Assembly (NCBI GenBank): GCA_003996215.1
Contig: QJPP01004078.1
Coordinates: 62,001-126,000 of the forward strand
From: Jaltomata sinuosa
Taxonomy: Eukaryota > Streptophyta > Magnoliopsida > Solanales > Solanaceae
Direction of reading: 5' to 3'
DNA: 64,000 nt
The notes under the pieces were generated by a model. It did not search any database. It was not told the origin of the DNA and was given only the letters and a program-made list of their open reading frames with translations. Numbering within the stretch: the stretch's first letter is position 1; each line of letters starts with the position of its first letter. Positions 39,701-54,000 of this stretch are shown here, piece after piece. The position numbers and the translations under genes were made by a program.

Positions 39701-42025
39701 AGATAAGATCTGACATCTTAGACCATTAAGGAGGGTACGAACAATCTCATACTGATTGGTAAATCTACCATTAAAATGTTCTAATATGGTGAGAACAAGG
39801 GTATAAACAACATCTTCTCTATTTTTTATTAGAGCCATGCCTAAGTTATCAACACCATCATCAGTAGCCACAACATTTATGATTGAAACTTTCTCATCAA
39901 TACTCAAATAGTTATCCCACCAGCCTCGAAGTTGGCCAGTAAAAACCAGCAATAATCATTTTGCAAATAGTTCGGTTATTGGCGGGTACAAATATTTAAA
40001 GAACATACTTATAGAACTGCTTGGGTGAACATATTAGTTCTCTTGATAAAAAACTTGATAAATTGATTATCTTGATAAAGGGTATGAAAGCTGATATGGC
40101 TAAAACAAATGTTGCCTCTACTTCGGCTAGTAAAGTTGATGCTCAGGTTGTCCGGAATGTCATGCCTTTTGGTTTGAAAAATGCCCCATCTGAATTACAG
40201 AAGATTATGAATGATATTTTTAATCCACATTTGGATTTTATCATTGTTTATATTGATGATATTTTGGTTTTTTCCAAAATATTTGAAATGCATATAAAGA
40301 ATCTTGATATATTTAAAAAAATTGTCATTCAGAATGGTTTGGTTATCTAGGTCTCCTGGTGGTGACCTTGGACCTTGCAAAATTGGTTTTCACCAATATA
40401 GTTTGATCAGATGTATCGTATAACTTACATCTTGGATTTAAAGTAGATAATAATTTAAAATAAATTCTATAAGATAAACTTATAAGTTCTGAACCAGGCA
40501 CGTAATTATAACCATGCGTTTTAACATTTAATGTTAAAGCCTCAAGAATATTAACATCAGAAAGAGATAATTGCAGATTGGGTTGCGTATTGAAATATAC
40601 TGGACCATAAGCTACAGTAGATTCGATTGAACCCATTAAAGATTGTCTAAAATTTAAATTTCTAGCATCTCTTAAAGCTGCTAAAAACGTTTCAGGTAAC
40701 CCTTTAAGGGTCAAAGACTTAAAAACAATTTGAACCATACCGATATGTAGGTAATTATACTGATTTTTATATAAATCGATATCACGTTTGTTTAACAAAC
40801 GAATAGTCTGTTCAAATGAATTTAATTTATATATATTATTTATTTATTTATATTTATATATATTATTAAAAGTGAGAAGCTCTAAAGTGAAAAGTTGAAT
40901 TACCATTTTACCCCTACACTAAATTAAAATATTATAAAATATATAATTAATTAAATAATAAATGATAAAAATTCTATTTCTATAATGTTTGTCATTATAT
41001 TGGGTTTAGGGAATGTCCTCCCAAAAAAATGAGATTTTTTAAATATTAAATTAATACGTTCACATTAATCAGCAATTTCATTTAGTCATGATGATCAAAT
41101 TATGGAGAATTTAAAAAGTTGCAAAAACTGTTCTATGTAGACCAAATTTAGCTAATTGTATCTTAATGGCCATTCTACATCAATTGATACATATTCAGTA
41201 ATTCATTACAGTAATAATTGAATGGTCGTTCTTCATTGATATAGTATTCAATAATTTTGTTATATTTTGAAGGTGATAACACCTCTTTAACTTCTATCTG
41301 ATTACGTACATGACTCCTTCACAAACAAACAAAAAAAACCTGCCATGTTAAATTAATTTTAGAGCTCATATAATTAGGTATTGTAGAGAGAGTTACTATA
41401 TGGGTCTTTTTTATTCCTCCTAATATTTCATGATAATAAATTGAGTCTTTTCTACTACTCATAACATCTCATAAACAAAAACTCAAAAAAAAATTGATTC
41501 TTTTCCTATTCCCCTATTTAAATCTTTATCCAAAGTAACTATATTAATTAGCTCTAATTGGAGCACTAGGAAAAAACGGACAAAAGCTTTTAATTATAAT
41601 AAACTCATTAACCATTTGAGGTAATAGAAATGAAGAGTTGTGGTTATGAATAAAAGTGGACTATATAATGGGCTTGTGGGGAAAAGGAGAGAAAAAACAA
41701 GCATAAGAGCACGAAAATTTCTTGGAAGGAAGCTATTGGAGATTTGGACTTTCATGAAGTATTTCCTTATGCTTCTTCATGTTGTTCATATTTTTCTTTT
41801 CCTAATTTAATTTATTTTTTGTCAATTATGTATTGTTCAGGTGATCATCTTCTTCTCCATAATCTTCATTTAAGACTTACGAAGCATGAGGAAATGTTTC
41901 TCATGTTGCATAAGGAAATGTTCATATTTAAGTCTTTTCTACTATTTTATTTGGCTAAAATATTCACAATTTCTTGAGTCTTCTTTTCTATCATGTTCAT
42001 TTTCAAGTGATCGTTATGTGATTCA

Positions 42026-42057
<32 letters not shown>

Positions 42058-45000
42058 CAGTTTAGTTTTTATTTTTCATGCATAATAGTTAATTTTACGA
42101 GATAAATACTTTTATTATATGCATATTTATATATGTCCGAGTATGTATTTGTCTTTAAATTAAAGTATTGTACTATATATGTCATTAAAGTAGCATCACA
42201 TTTGCAAGATTGTCTAATCTCAACTTATGAGTCGTTAACTTTTTGTATATTTTGACTGATTTTTATTTCATAGCACAGAGAAAGTCCAATAATATATATA
42301 TTATTTAAAATTTATCATTTGTAATACAAAATTTAAATTAAGTATTCTGGAATAAACGTGCAAGGTGCAACGCACGTTCCCAGAAACTAGTTTCTATAAA
42401 AGAATCTGAGCATGTAACCCAAAACCTTGAAGTAATGGATGGAGTAGCCTAGTATCATTATAAATCCCTTTGGAAACCCTTAGGTAGCTGATAAGGGACA
42501 ATGTAGCATTCTTTAATACCCTCCTGTACGTGTAGCCCGATTATGGGGTTTACACGTGAATCTGTTTTTCTTTTCTTTCTCCTTGGCTCCTTTTGGTCTG
42601 AAGTAGAGAGATATGAGGCTCAATAGGAACAGGGCTGGAGTAGAGTAAAAGATATTACTCTCCATAGGCTAATGAGTGGGCTCGGAGCAATAGTAGTGAC
42701 TTGATGGGTTGAATTGAAAGAGAAGCCCAGAGTAGCTCTATTGTCTCAGTTGAGAGAGGAGAAGCCAAGAATGATAGACATGAAGAGAGAAAAAGGGCTC
42801 ATCAAGTTTGACTTTAATACCATTCTTTTTTTTTTCACTTTCATCTTCAACTTTGTAATTTGAAATGAAAATCATGGCCCCCCACCCCAACGAATAAGCT
42901 CTATTAGTACAACAAAGAGAAAAAATTTGGACAGAAAAGAATTGAAGAGAGAAGAAAAGCTTCTTTTTGTTCAATTATGGAAAATGAACAATGGGCAAGA
43001 AGATGACTGTTGGTGCCTTTCTAATAGACCTCACGCTCTTTGAAGGTGTGTGAGACACACACTTCGGTCAAATATGCCACATAGATGACCAGTTGAGAAA
43101 GGATTTGAAATGTCTAGTTTCAAAGGATTTAAGTGTTCAATTGGCAAAGTCGGGAGTGCAAGGGTCCAGATAACATTCCGGGACAAGGAAAAGGGTCTCC
43201 CAAGCTATTCAGCCTTTTGGAAAATGTTTTCCTTACTTTATGTAGAAAAGTCATTTTCCTTGAAATGGAGGAAAATAAGTTCATTTGGAAAACATTTAAT
43301 CAACCAAACATGAGAAAATTGAAAAGAAAATGTTTCTTCATACCAAAAACACCCCACATGTTCCCTCAATTTCCATATTTTACCCATATTTACTCATATT
43401 CTTACGGATCAAATATGGGATGAAGCCCAAATTTTACCCATTTAAAAAATCACTCCCCAATCCGTTAAAATATGGGTGGGTTGCACCGGTAAATTACAAT
43501 ATTTCCTAGGCATTGAAGCAGCTCAATTCAGATCAGATATTGCCATTTCACAGTGGGCATACTTAAGGAGACATGGATGACAAACAGTAGATTTCGATAT
43601 TCTTAATCATCAAATTTTAGTCAGGTCAAGGGGCACATGTCAGTAATCTCGGGAGGAACAGGAGATTAGTGGGAAGTTGAATTATATCACTATAAGTGTT
43701 GCTTCTCCAAATGGTGGAACTTTCTGAGCTCTTTTGGTTTTTAAAAGTTGCAAAAATTGATAAATAAATGGACCTTGGGCCTAACTCAACTCCAAAAATC
43801 TAGTTCATGAAGAAAGGATTGCTCATGACCATATAAAGAGACGGTCTCCCACCCCTAAAGCACCAATGTGGGACTCAACACTCCCTCCCCCTGTATGTCT
43901 AGGAATGAACATCCGAAGCGTGGACAATATAAGATGGGGGTCCAACATCGAGCAAACAATAAATTGGGATGCGCCTAGCTCTTATACCATGATAAAGAAA
44001 TGAACCTTGGGCCTAACTCAACTCCATAAACTAGCTCATAAGGGAAGAATTTCCAAGGAGACCATCCCACCCCTAAAGCACCAATGTGGGACTCAACAAA
44101 AATAAAATTAAAATGGAGCTCAAGGCAAGCAAAGAAAACCATATGCAGAGGAGGAGAGAAAATAAAGGGCAACTAAGCAAATTTAGCTAACCTGATAATA
44201 TAAATAGGCGGCATAAAATAGGATTAGAAGTGGCATTATGGCCCACAGAGATATACTGCTGACGATTCCAATGAGAACAAAAGTCGAGAGTAGCTGCCAC
44301 AATTGGCTGAGACACATATTACCAATATTTTCCACATTGCAATCAATATCTCCAAGATCCTTTGCAAATCTGTTGATTATGCGTCCAGATGGATTAGTAT
44401 GGAAGAATACCATTGGTGCTCGAAGTATAGAATGCAGCATGGAGTCATGAATCCTCTTAGTTGCATTTAGGCTTGAGATAATCAACCAGAAGGAATTTGC
44501 CAGTGTTACAATCACCTGTAGAAAGTGAATCCAGAATGAGCCTCCTGTAATTTATATTCATGGACTTGAAAGAGTTGCACAACACTCCTCAGAAGAAACA
44601 TAATGACATTTAGGAAATTTCCTGTTCCTTTGTCTTCATTTTTAACTGAATACAGTTAAAGTACTAAGCTAATGGAGAAGCTCCCTGATACACAAATATA
44701 TTACTGGGCTTCATGCTTATTGAAACAAATTCTGTAGCAGGAAAGTTTCTCCTTTAGATAGGGCTAGGTGCCCATCTTTAGATATTAGGAAGGGAGGAAA
44801 AACAAAAGTAGATATAGCACAGCAACTTGAATAATTAAGGATGATCACCAATGATTGCAATTAATTAAGGTGGAAAAGTGCACTCGCACCTGACTGAACG
44901 ACAAAATAGCATACACCAAAATATAAAATCCAGCTCCATTGCTCTTTGAGGAACTTGCTTTTGTCCAGACACTTAACCAGGTGCTACTCAGAACTCGAAG

Positions 45001-48000
45001 GATTTCAGTCAATGTGTAGTAGACAAACAGTATCAGGACAACCCACAAACCTCCTAAAGCATCTTTGTACCTGAAAAGGAAATTTGAACAAAAGCACATT
45101 TGAAACCATACGCTAAAAGTTTCTATTAAACATAGTTAAATAAGAATCTTTTCTTAAGCCTATGATGATGAATGAAACATTGGAGAGTTTCTCTGTTACT
45201 TTTATATCATCTAAACAAGTGTAATGTAAACTTTACAAGGCTGATATGGTGAAATCTCCCTTAAATCTATTATAAACATAGTCATACTTTCCCCTTGGTT
45301 CAAAGTTGAATGGTATTTGTTAGATAACTTAGGTTAGATATGGTTTTTATTTGGGAAAAAAAAGAAGGAATGATGATATTTGAAAAAAGAGAAAAGGAAA
45401 AGGGACTAGAATAATTCTGTAAATCAGATTGTGTTTGCTTTTATTTATACACTAGCTAATGCTGATTAATTTCCAGATTTTATAGAGAGGCCTTTTCATC
45501 CTCCAAATAAGGAAACTGAATCTGCCAGATTTGTTCCCCATTTTGGAAATGAGTTGTTCTTCTACCAAATCAAGAAATCAAATCAATTAATTCATTCCTT
45601 GACCAGATTAATTTCCTGAATTGAATGAGAGATTGTTCTCCACCAAGTCAGAAAATCAAATCAGTAAGTTAGACTTTTGTTTTCTGTTCTCTAGCTAGAT
45701 GTAGTGTTGTAACTAGCTTGCAGTAACAACTAACAAGACACGTTACAGAGACTCTTCTCATTCTACACTGTTTTTTTTCATGGTAGAGCAATCTTTGAAC
45801 CCTAGCAGCCACATTTGATCATCAATAAAATGGAAAATGAAAGGCATACTTCCTCCTCCTCCTCCAGTATTACCTCTGGTCAAGAAACCATTTTTCCAGG
45901 TAGCAACGAAGGAGCATCCAGTTAGCTTCTTCCCATTACAGGTCCATCATAAACTGAATGGAAACAACTAGCTTCAATGGTCTCAATCCGCAATGCTGTT
46001 TATGTGTGAGAAGGTACAGGAAGGATTCATCATGAAACCAAAGAGCCTCCTCACAAAAATAACCCAAGGCTTAAAGGATGAAAATCTTGAAACAATATGG
46101 TCAACTCATGGTTGATTAATTTCATAACCAATAAATCGGAGAGAACTTTATTCTCTATCATTGCGTAAACCCTAATGATTCTTGGGACAATTCAAATAAA
46201 TTGAGGGATTGGATGACAAGTTGAATTATTTCACGGGGGTTTGATTTGGTATTGTTTCCACAAGCATCGTAAATTAGTTCCTAGATTGTCCATGTGACAC
46301 TCTTCAGGATGATATACTTTGGTATATAAAATTTACTGCAGGAAAAGAATTACTTTACGAGGATCGGAGACATGAGAAGATTGTAGGGTACACAAATGCA
46401 AATCAGGCAAGATATCCCTGGGAAAACAATCTACTTCTGAATATTGCATTCTGGTTGAAGGCAATTTAGTATCTTAAGGGAGTAGGAATGTAATGGCTAA
46501 AACCCAACTGCCAAGATATCATCTGCTTTGGCCCGACCTTTGGGGCCTCATGGTTCTGGCTAGTTCAATCATGAACTCAATGGCACCAATCTTTCCCTTA
46601 GCATTTCGATGTGGATTTGCGTAAGGCAAGCTTCACAACAAACCACTTTTCGGGTTCAACTGTCAAAGATCGGCAAGCATTATACTCGCCCCATTAGGGA
46701 ACTCATTGTCCTCGCTGAGGTTTGACCCACCATCGTACTAGGGAAAGTACCGACTCTGATACCACTTGCAATGACCCATCCTAACTGCTAAGGTATTTTC
46801 TACTTTTGCCCAACCTTTGGGACCTCACAATGGGTTTAACCAAGACGACACCTCAAAAAAAGAGAAAATCATCCTAGCTATCAATTTAAGATTCTTTATT
46901 ACATCAAATACATTAGCTTTTTCCTAATTACTAAATTACCATTTTAATTACAAGTCATACCAGATTTTATAATTATCAAAATGTTGGAGAGAGATAATTA
47001 TGTGGGCTAAAATTTTGGAACCTATTAATGAGCATGATTTTCCCTCTCTTCAATTATATTCAATTTTAAAAAAGGAAAACAAATATCCTCCTTTTCTCTC
47101 CATGGTTCCTTCTTACCCAATCTCTCTCCAAAATTATGAATTATTATTGTACAATATTTTAAATTTTCAATTCATGAGTTTTGAATTTTCAGTAATATTA
47201 GTGGTAGAATTATTGTATGAAAACTAATGTCCGATAAATATTACATATGTTAATAACTTACTTTTAGTCTATAAAAATTGTATACAATCTGCTATCCATG
47301 TATTATCTTAACCAATCAAGTCGAAATCAGTTTATATATAACAAAATCATACTTTGAATACTTTTTATTTTTTCTGTCTCATGTATGAAATTGATATATA
47401 AGATTCTACATACATATGATGTACTCTTATAACTGATTTTTAGTGTATCAAAATGGTACACAATATGATATTCATGAATTAGTTTTTTTTTTTAATAAAT
47501 CTCGTTGAAATCAATTTATATATTCATTTCATACATAAATGATTTTCTTTTTTTGAGTGCTAAATGTATGAAATTAATATTAAAACTGGTATCGATAAAA
47601 TTTTCTTATATGTCACATTTGTATGAAATATGTTTTATGATTGTGATAATTGATAAGAGAACTTGTGCTCACTAAGTATCGTATATTACATACCCTTTTT
47701 AATGTATATAATGGGTATTGAATGAAAACTATCATATTTCATACTGAAAATAGATTAATTGATGATTGTTTGATATCAAATAACATTTCATTGCAATAGA
47801 AAAAGGTAATCAGTATTTTAATGATTTTGATTAAAAAAAAACTAGATTCTGGAGGATAATCATGAATTAAAAGTAATGGGAGTGAATTGAGGGATGAGTT
47901 GTACTAAAAGATACACTATCTATTTTGATTTTGCTTCATTTATTATTTTATTATGTTGTGATAGAAATTATTGGTAGATATTGAAAAGTAAAAAGTATTG

Positions 48001-51000
48001 GTATAACTTGTAATACCCAATCTAATATAGTATATATGTCTTTTTCCCCAAAAAAAATTCCTAAAGTTGCACTTTTATGAACCCTAAAAGAGGCTAATGT
48101 TGCCTCCAAAAGAGCCCAAATTCTGCCCAAAATGAGGCCACTTTAAGCCCATAAATGGAGCTGAAACCAACATCCCAATAAAGCCCAAATGAGGCTAAAA
48201 AGCCCCGACCAAGAGAACCCAAAAAGGCCTTAGGGTTTTAATTTCTAGCTTGGCCACCAAGCTAGGGTTTTATTTTCCTAGGTTCTAGATTATTCTTTTA
48301 GGGTTTTATTAGGACTGTTTTTCATTCATTATGGAGACATCACATTAGATTATCTATATCTATCTATACTATATTAAAAGTGTGAAGCACCTTATAATGT
48401 GATTTGAACTTTTTGTCCTTCATTAAAAGACTCCGCAATAGACAAAATTGTCATTTACTATTTTTCTAATATTTTAAATTATAATAATGCATTGTTCATA
48501 ATTATTTAAACGGAACTAAACTAATCTTTTATTCAGAAAAAAAATAAATTACACCGCACTATGTTTTGACTATTTTTAATTAATTTTTTTTTTAAAGTTT
48601 AGGAGTTTTTTGTTAGAGTTTGCCATGGTATTTTACCATAATTAGAATACCTTTCTTGGTGAAAAGATTTCCTTGACGAAAAATATGCTTTCATATATAG
48701 TTAATTTTTTCCTGAAGTAAAAGTTTTGAGCTTCTATAAATTGATGATTCGTTCCTCCCACAAACAACGTAGTAGTTAGAAGTTTTGTTTAGGGGAGATT
48801 ATTCTCTCAATAAGTTTTATGTTTTTAATATTAATTTTTTCATTATGTAGGTCACTTGACCAAACCATGTTAGATATTATGTTTTTTTTATTATAATTTT
48901 CTTTTATCTGATTTATGATCGATGTCAAAGTTTACAATTGATAGCTTCAACATGACATTATATTATTTCGATTCCAATAGTTTTTGGATGTATAAGTTGT
49001 TTTGGCTATAGAAGTGTTACTCTATGTTGAATATATATTCAATCTTGCAAGAGTACTTCGTGTATGTATAATTTAGGGTTATAGTCGACTCTTTCAATTT
49101 GGGGTTCAACTATCCCTTCATGTACATGTCCTTTTTCGATAAAGTCTAAATATGTTATTAAATTCTTAAAGTCATAGGTAAAAGTTTTATAGTAATTTTT
49201 TAAAATATTATATTTATTTTTATGTTAATTATTACTTTTGATTATTTTTATATATTTATTACTTGACGTATTACATACGTGCATCGCACGTACACTAAAC
49301 TAGTTGATAGAGTTCTTTGAACCTTTGTGACTTGTGCTTTGAGAATTTATCGTTCAACTTTTACTAGTTTCATAATTCAAGCCTTGATATAAGGTAATTT
49401 CTTCTTGTGATATCTTCGGTTCCTTTTTGGTATTCTTTAGAAGCCAATTAGTGTTTACATACTAATTGTTGTCTTAAGTTACTCATAAAGCAGTAAAGAT
49501 CCAAATCTATCATTTTGATTCGTTTTCTCTAGTAAAGGCATTAGATTTCTTCTCATAATCTATATGTTGTTACTCTGATCTTGTCAAGGGTTTAGAACAT
49601 TGCGTTCATAGAAATTCTTGGATTGTTCCTTCGAATTTTCCATATCTTTATTTCTCGTATTCCAAATTCTTTTATATTTTTCTTCCGCACATCAAATACT
49701 CAAACTCTAAAATTGTGCTCTCCCTAACCTCGTTGTTATCACACATCGGATGGGAGAAGAAAATTAAGGGCTATATAGAGCGAGGTCAGAAATTCAATTA
49801 TCGGGGACGCCTTTTGGGCTAAAGACCAAGGGGAGAAAACCCTGAGGCCTCAAAGGTTGCGTTAGAGTGAACAATACCTTGGTAGTTAGGAGGTGGGGTA
49901 AACCTCAATGATGACGTTGAGTTCCTAAAGGGGGTACAAACCACTAGAAATGAAATGCAATATTCCATGCTAGAAGCTATTGCACCACAGAGAATAACAT
50001 TTTCTCACCACCAGTGTCTTGATGCCATGGGAGAAGCATGAGAACAACATAGGGGAATGTGAGAAAAAGTTTGTGCCAAGAGTTTTCTGTTGATATGTAA
50101 GTAAGTGTTGTAACTCTTGTTTTTTAAAATTCTGCAAAAGAAATTAGGATTCTAAACTTGTTGAATGACCAGTATATTCATGTATGAGTGATTTGATTTA
50201 AAACTCCAAGAATAAATGTCTCAAAGCATATACTTTAACTTATTACCTCATCAAAACATTCCAGTTGACAATACCAATTTCCCGCTCTTCCTGCCTGATT
50301 AGAACAGATTTACCAGCTCTCCTTTTATTTACGGAGGTTACATCTTTTTGGAGCTCCTGCCTTATGTTCAAAGACTGTGAACTCTCGTAGTCAAAGTTTG
50401 GGTCATATTCAGTTTCAACACCATAACTTTCCATTTTCCCAGCATTTTCCATTAGCTTTGGAAAAAGTGTGCCATGTTCCAGAAGCTCCTCGAAGGTCCC
50501 ATCCTCTTTTACCATTCCTTCAGAGACCAAAATGATCCGATCCACCTGAGGTAGAAAATGCAGCTGATTTGTCACAAGCACCCTAGTCTTTCCTTGCAAT
50601 TCTTCCTTTATACAGTTTTTAAAAACCTGGAAAAAAAAACATTGTACTGCAAGTTAGATCTAAATTGCATCTAGCATTTGCTTTTAAACTGCAAAGAGAA
50701 GGATGGAACAATTGCAATCAGTGAATCTGTGAAGCAACCAATTATTGCAAACTAGTCTTGTACATATACAAAAGAGGTTAGTCAATTTGGAAAAATCTAC
50801 AGGTGGTGGATATGAGGATTGGATATTGAAGGAAGGTCTTCTCAGGTAATGTTGATATCCCCTTTCCCTTGCCGAAATGGTGTTTCCCAGGCACTCATAC
50901 AAGATAATTACCTGCTGACCCACATGTGCATCAAGAGCACTTAAGGGATCATCAAAAATATAAACATCAGAATTTTTGTAGACAGCCCTAGCCATTGACA

Positions 51001-54000
51001 CTCTTTGCTTTTGTCCTCCACTAATATTCACTCCTCTTTCGCCGATTTTTGTAAGGTCCCGACCCTGAATGTTTCAGATATGTGAACATATCAGTTTCAT
51101 GTAGATTGTAGACTAACTAGTAAATAGAGAATTCCACACATCACAAAGATATATTGACACAAATACACTACCATCAATGTACTTAACTGGAAGTAACTCA
51201 AGATCATGGTCCAATGCAGTGACATCTATTGCCTTCCAATATCTTGTTGGTTCAAAGTTGGAACCAAATAATATATTCTCACGTACCTAAAACAAGTAAG
51301 GTAAAGGTAATTGCATTGTTTCATATAAATACACAAACAGAATTTATCACATTTTACAAATAACCCCAAAATATTATGAAGTCTGCCCGAAATAGCATGT
51401 TCATGTAAACAGACTTATGTTACAGGCATAACAAGGAATGAGGATAAATTGAAGCTCACAGTCGCATTGAAGATCCAAGAAACTTGAGGAACATATACAA
51501 TAGAACCTCGGATAGTAACACTTGCATTGCCTAAGGGAGGAAGCTCCCCAAGAATTGCTGAAATCAGAGATGTCTTTCCTTCTCCAGTCCCACCCACAAT
51601 GGCAACTAGCTCACCAACTGGTATATCCAAATTCATATTTGACAAAGTGGGATGCTCAGGCTGTAAAAACAGGAGGTTAAATTGAATATATAAAAATTGA
51701 AAAAGAAACAAGAAACTCCAACTTCATGACAGTTAACAAGGAAAATGAAAATCTCAGTGTGAAAAAACCATTTGAGGAACTCAGATTGAAGTTCTACCAT
51801 GAAGTAATCATTTTCAAGTTTTCACAAGGCAATGATATGTAACGGCCCAAACGGTCGTTTTGAGTTCTAGGACCCCATTCTCCTATTTGAGACTTTCAGT
51901 GGTACATTTGGTAATTTATGACTTGAGGGTATGGATGGGACAGGTCCCGTGAGGCTCGGGAATGTTTTGGAATTATTGAACTTAAATTAGAAGCCTAAAG
52001 TTAAGAGAGTTGACCAAAGCCAACATTTGAGTAAACAAGCTTAGATTCATTATTTGAAGGTTCCAATAGGTTCATATGATGATTTTGGACTTGTGTGTAT
52101 GTTTGGATTGTCCGAGGGGCTCGGAGGTAATTCGGCACCATTGGAACTCATTTTGCAATTTCAGATTTTCTGGTCAACTTCTTCTTTTGCTTAAAGGTGG
52201 TTGGATTGGGTTTTGATTAAACTGTTAATTCTGTCTCGTCATTTATAACTTGTAGGAACTGGTCTTATTAAATTCCGAGCCCGTTGCCAGGATGGTTATT
52301 TTACCCGGTAATGGGAAATGAGTCAAAGCTCCGTATATGCGTTGTTTCTCTTCAAGATTTGATTTTGGGTATATATTCGGACTCGTCTAGGTGAGGACTA
52401 TCTTTTGGAGTGTGTTTGGGAGGATTCGGGGTCGGTTGATCGAAAGTTGACCCGAGCGGTCAAAGTTTGACTTCGACCCGGATTCTTATCGTTCTCAGCA
52501 TGATTTTTAATAGATGGAGGCCATTGGAGATTGTTTGGAGCAGTTTTGAGCATTTCAAGTTAAGTAAAGGTTGCTGTTTTCGAGGCAAGTGAAGCTTTAT
52601 CTCTTAGTTTGCTTGCTTTTCATAAAAAACATATGTTATGTGATGCTTATGTGCATTTAAAGCAATTAGTTCGTGTGAGTGGCAAAACATGAGCTAGATT
52701 GGCTAGTTTCAAGCGTCTAATAAATGACCATGAGAGTCTTATGTGTACTTTCTCATGATTAGATACTTGTAGCAGATTCGGAGTTATGACATGATATTGT
52801 TTGAATGATTACTCTGCTTTATGCTTTCATCAGATGAGCATACTCTGTCTGGCCGAATGAGGTATGTAGCCAGAGGTAGATGTTAGAATTTGAGATTTAA
52901 AGAGAAGGAAAAGATAAGGTTCAGCAGAAGCTCTTTGTCATTCATACTTCATATTACAAAAAAGGCATACATATAGCTACATAAGCTTTCAAAAGTCAAT
53001 AGAGGACCATACCTCCAACTGCTCTTACAAGACACATTCCATAAAATAAGGACAATCATTCCTTTACAACTTAAAAAAGGAACTAATAAACAAAAGACTA
53101 TCTAGAAAAATCTCATATTCTAACACTCCTCCTTGAGATTTTTCTTGGATACTCCCAGCTTAGCCCTTAAAACTTCAAATTTCCCCTTAGGAAGAGCCTT
53201 GGTCAAAATGTCTCCAATCTGCTGATCTGAGCTGCAATGGACAAGATTAACTTCACCATCCTTTTCTGCTTGCCTGATAGCGTGAAACTTCACATTGATA
53301 TGCTTGCTACGACCATGTTGCACTGGATTTTTGGCCATAGAAATTGCTGACTTGTTGTCAACCTTAATGACAGTAGCTTCAATGTGATTTTGTTCCAGAT
53401 CACGTAGATTTTTTCTTAACCATAGAGCCTGATTAGTTGCAGCAGCAGCAACGATGTATTCTGCTTCTGCAGAAGATTGAGCTACCACCTCTTGCTTTTT
53501 TGAATTCCATGAGAACATGCCTGAACCAAGTGTAAAAACATATCCAGAAGTGCTTTTCATATCATCAACACTTCCTGCCCAATCACTATCTGAATAACCC
53601 ATCAATTGCCCTTGCTCTTCCTTTTTAAACCAAATACCATAATCAGCAGTTCCCTTGATATACCTCAACACTCGTTTAGCAACACCAAGATGAACTTGAC
53701 TTGGAGCATGCATAAACCTTAAAAGAAGACTTGCCGCGAACATGAGATCAGATCTTGTTGCTGTCAAGTACAGCAAACTACCAATTAAACTTCTGTAAAC
53801 TGTTGGATCAGCCCTATCACCTCCTTCGGACTTCAAAATTTTTTCGTTGTGAACCAGTGGGGTCGATACAGGCTTACACCTCTCCATCTTGAACCTTTTA
53901 AGAATATCCCATGCATACTTTCTCTGAGAAATGAAGATTCCATCAGTAGCTTGATGAACCTCCATTCCGAGAAAGTAATTCATTTGACCCAAATCTGACA

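Larger units (their letters stand above)
29453..40800. mobile_element. Endogenous caulimovirid cluster (Florendovirus-like), rearranged
   Basis: This 11.3-kb block in an ABCC intron is made of plant pararetrovirus sequence on both strands: movement protein, coat protein, protease, reverse transcriptase, RNase H, a small ORF, a second ORF of unknown function and a non-coding terminal region. The absence of integrase and LTRs, the MP-CP-PR-RT-RH plus ORF2 layout and the TA-tract flanks point to the Florendovirus group; Solendovirus or Petuvirus-like origin is less likely but not excluded. A long minus-strand copy (29453-34450) and a shorter plus-strand copy (35821-38625) form an inverted repeat. 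Smaller pieces alternate in strand between 34450 and 35820 and between 38630 and 40800. Stops, deletions and shuffled order mean no segment is a working viral genome. Confidence 0.75.

Noticed and set aside
43110..43423. Two overlapping plus-strand frames of 67 and 96 codons in an ABCC intron
   Set aside because: They overlap in different frames, lie over a MITE-like self-complementary stretch, and show no known motif.
44183..44515. Treating single ABCC exon frames as separate short genes
   Set aside because: They join through matching phases and splice sites into one ABCC protein.
48009..50110. Possible LTR around the Helitron at 48363 (TGTAATACCC start)
   Set aside because: No matching CA end, target duplication or primer site could be found.
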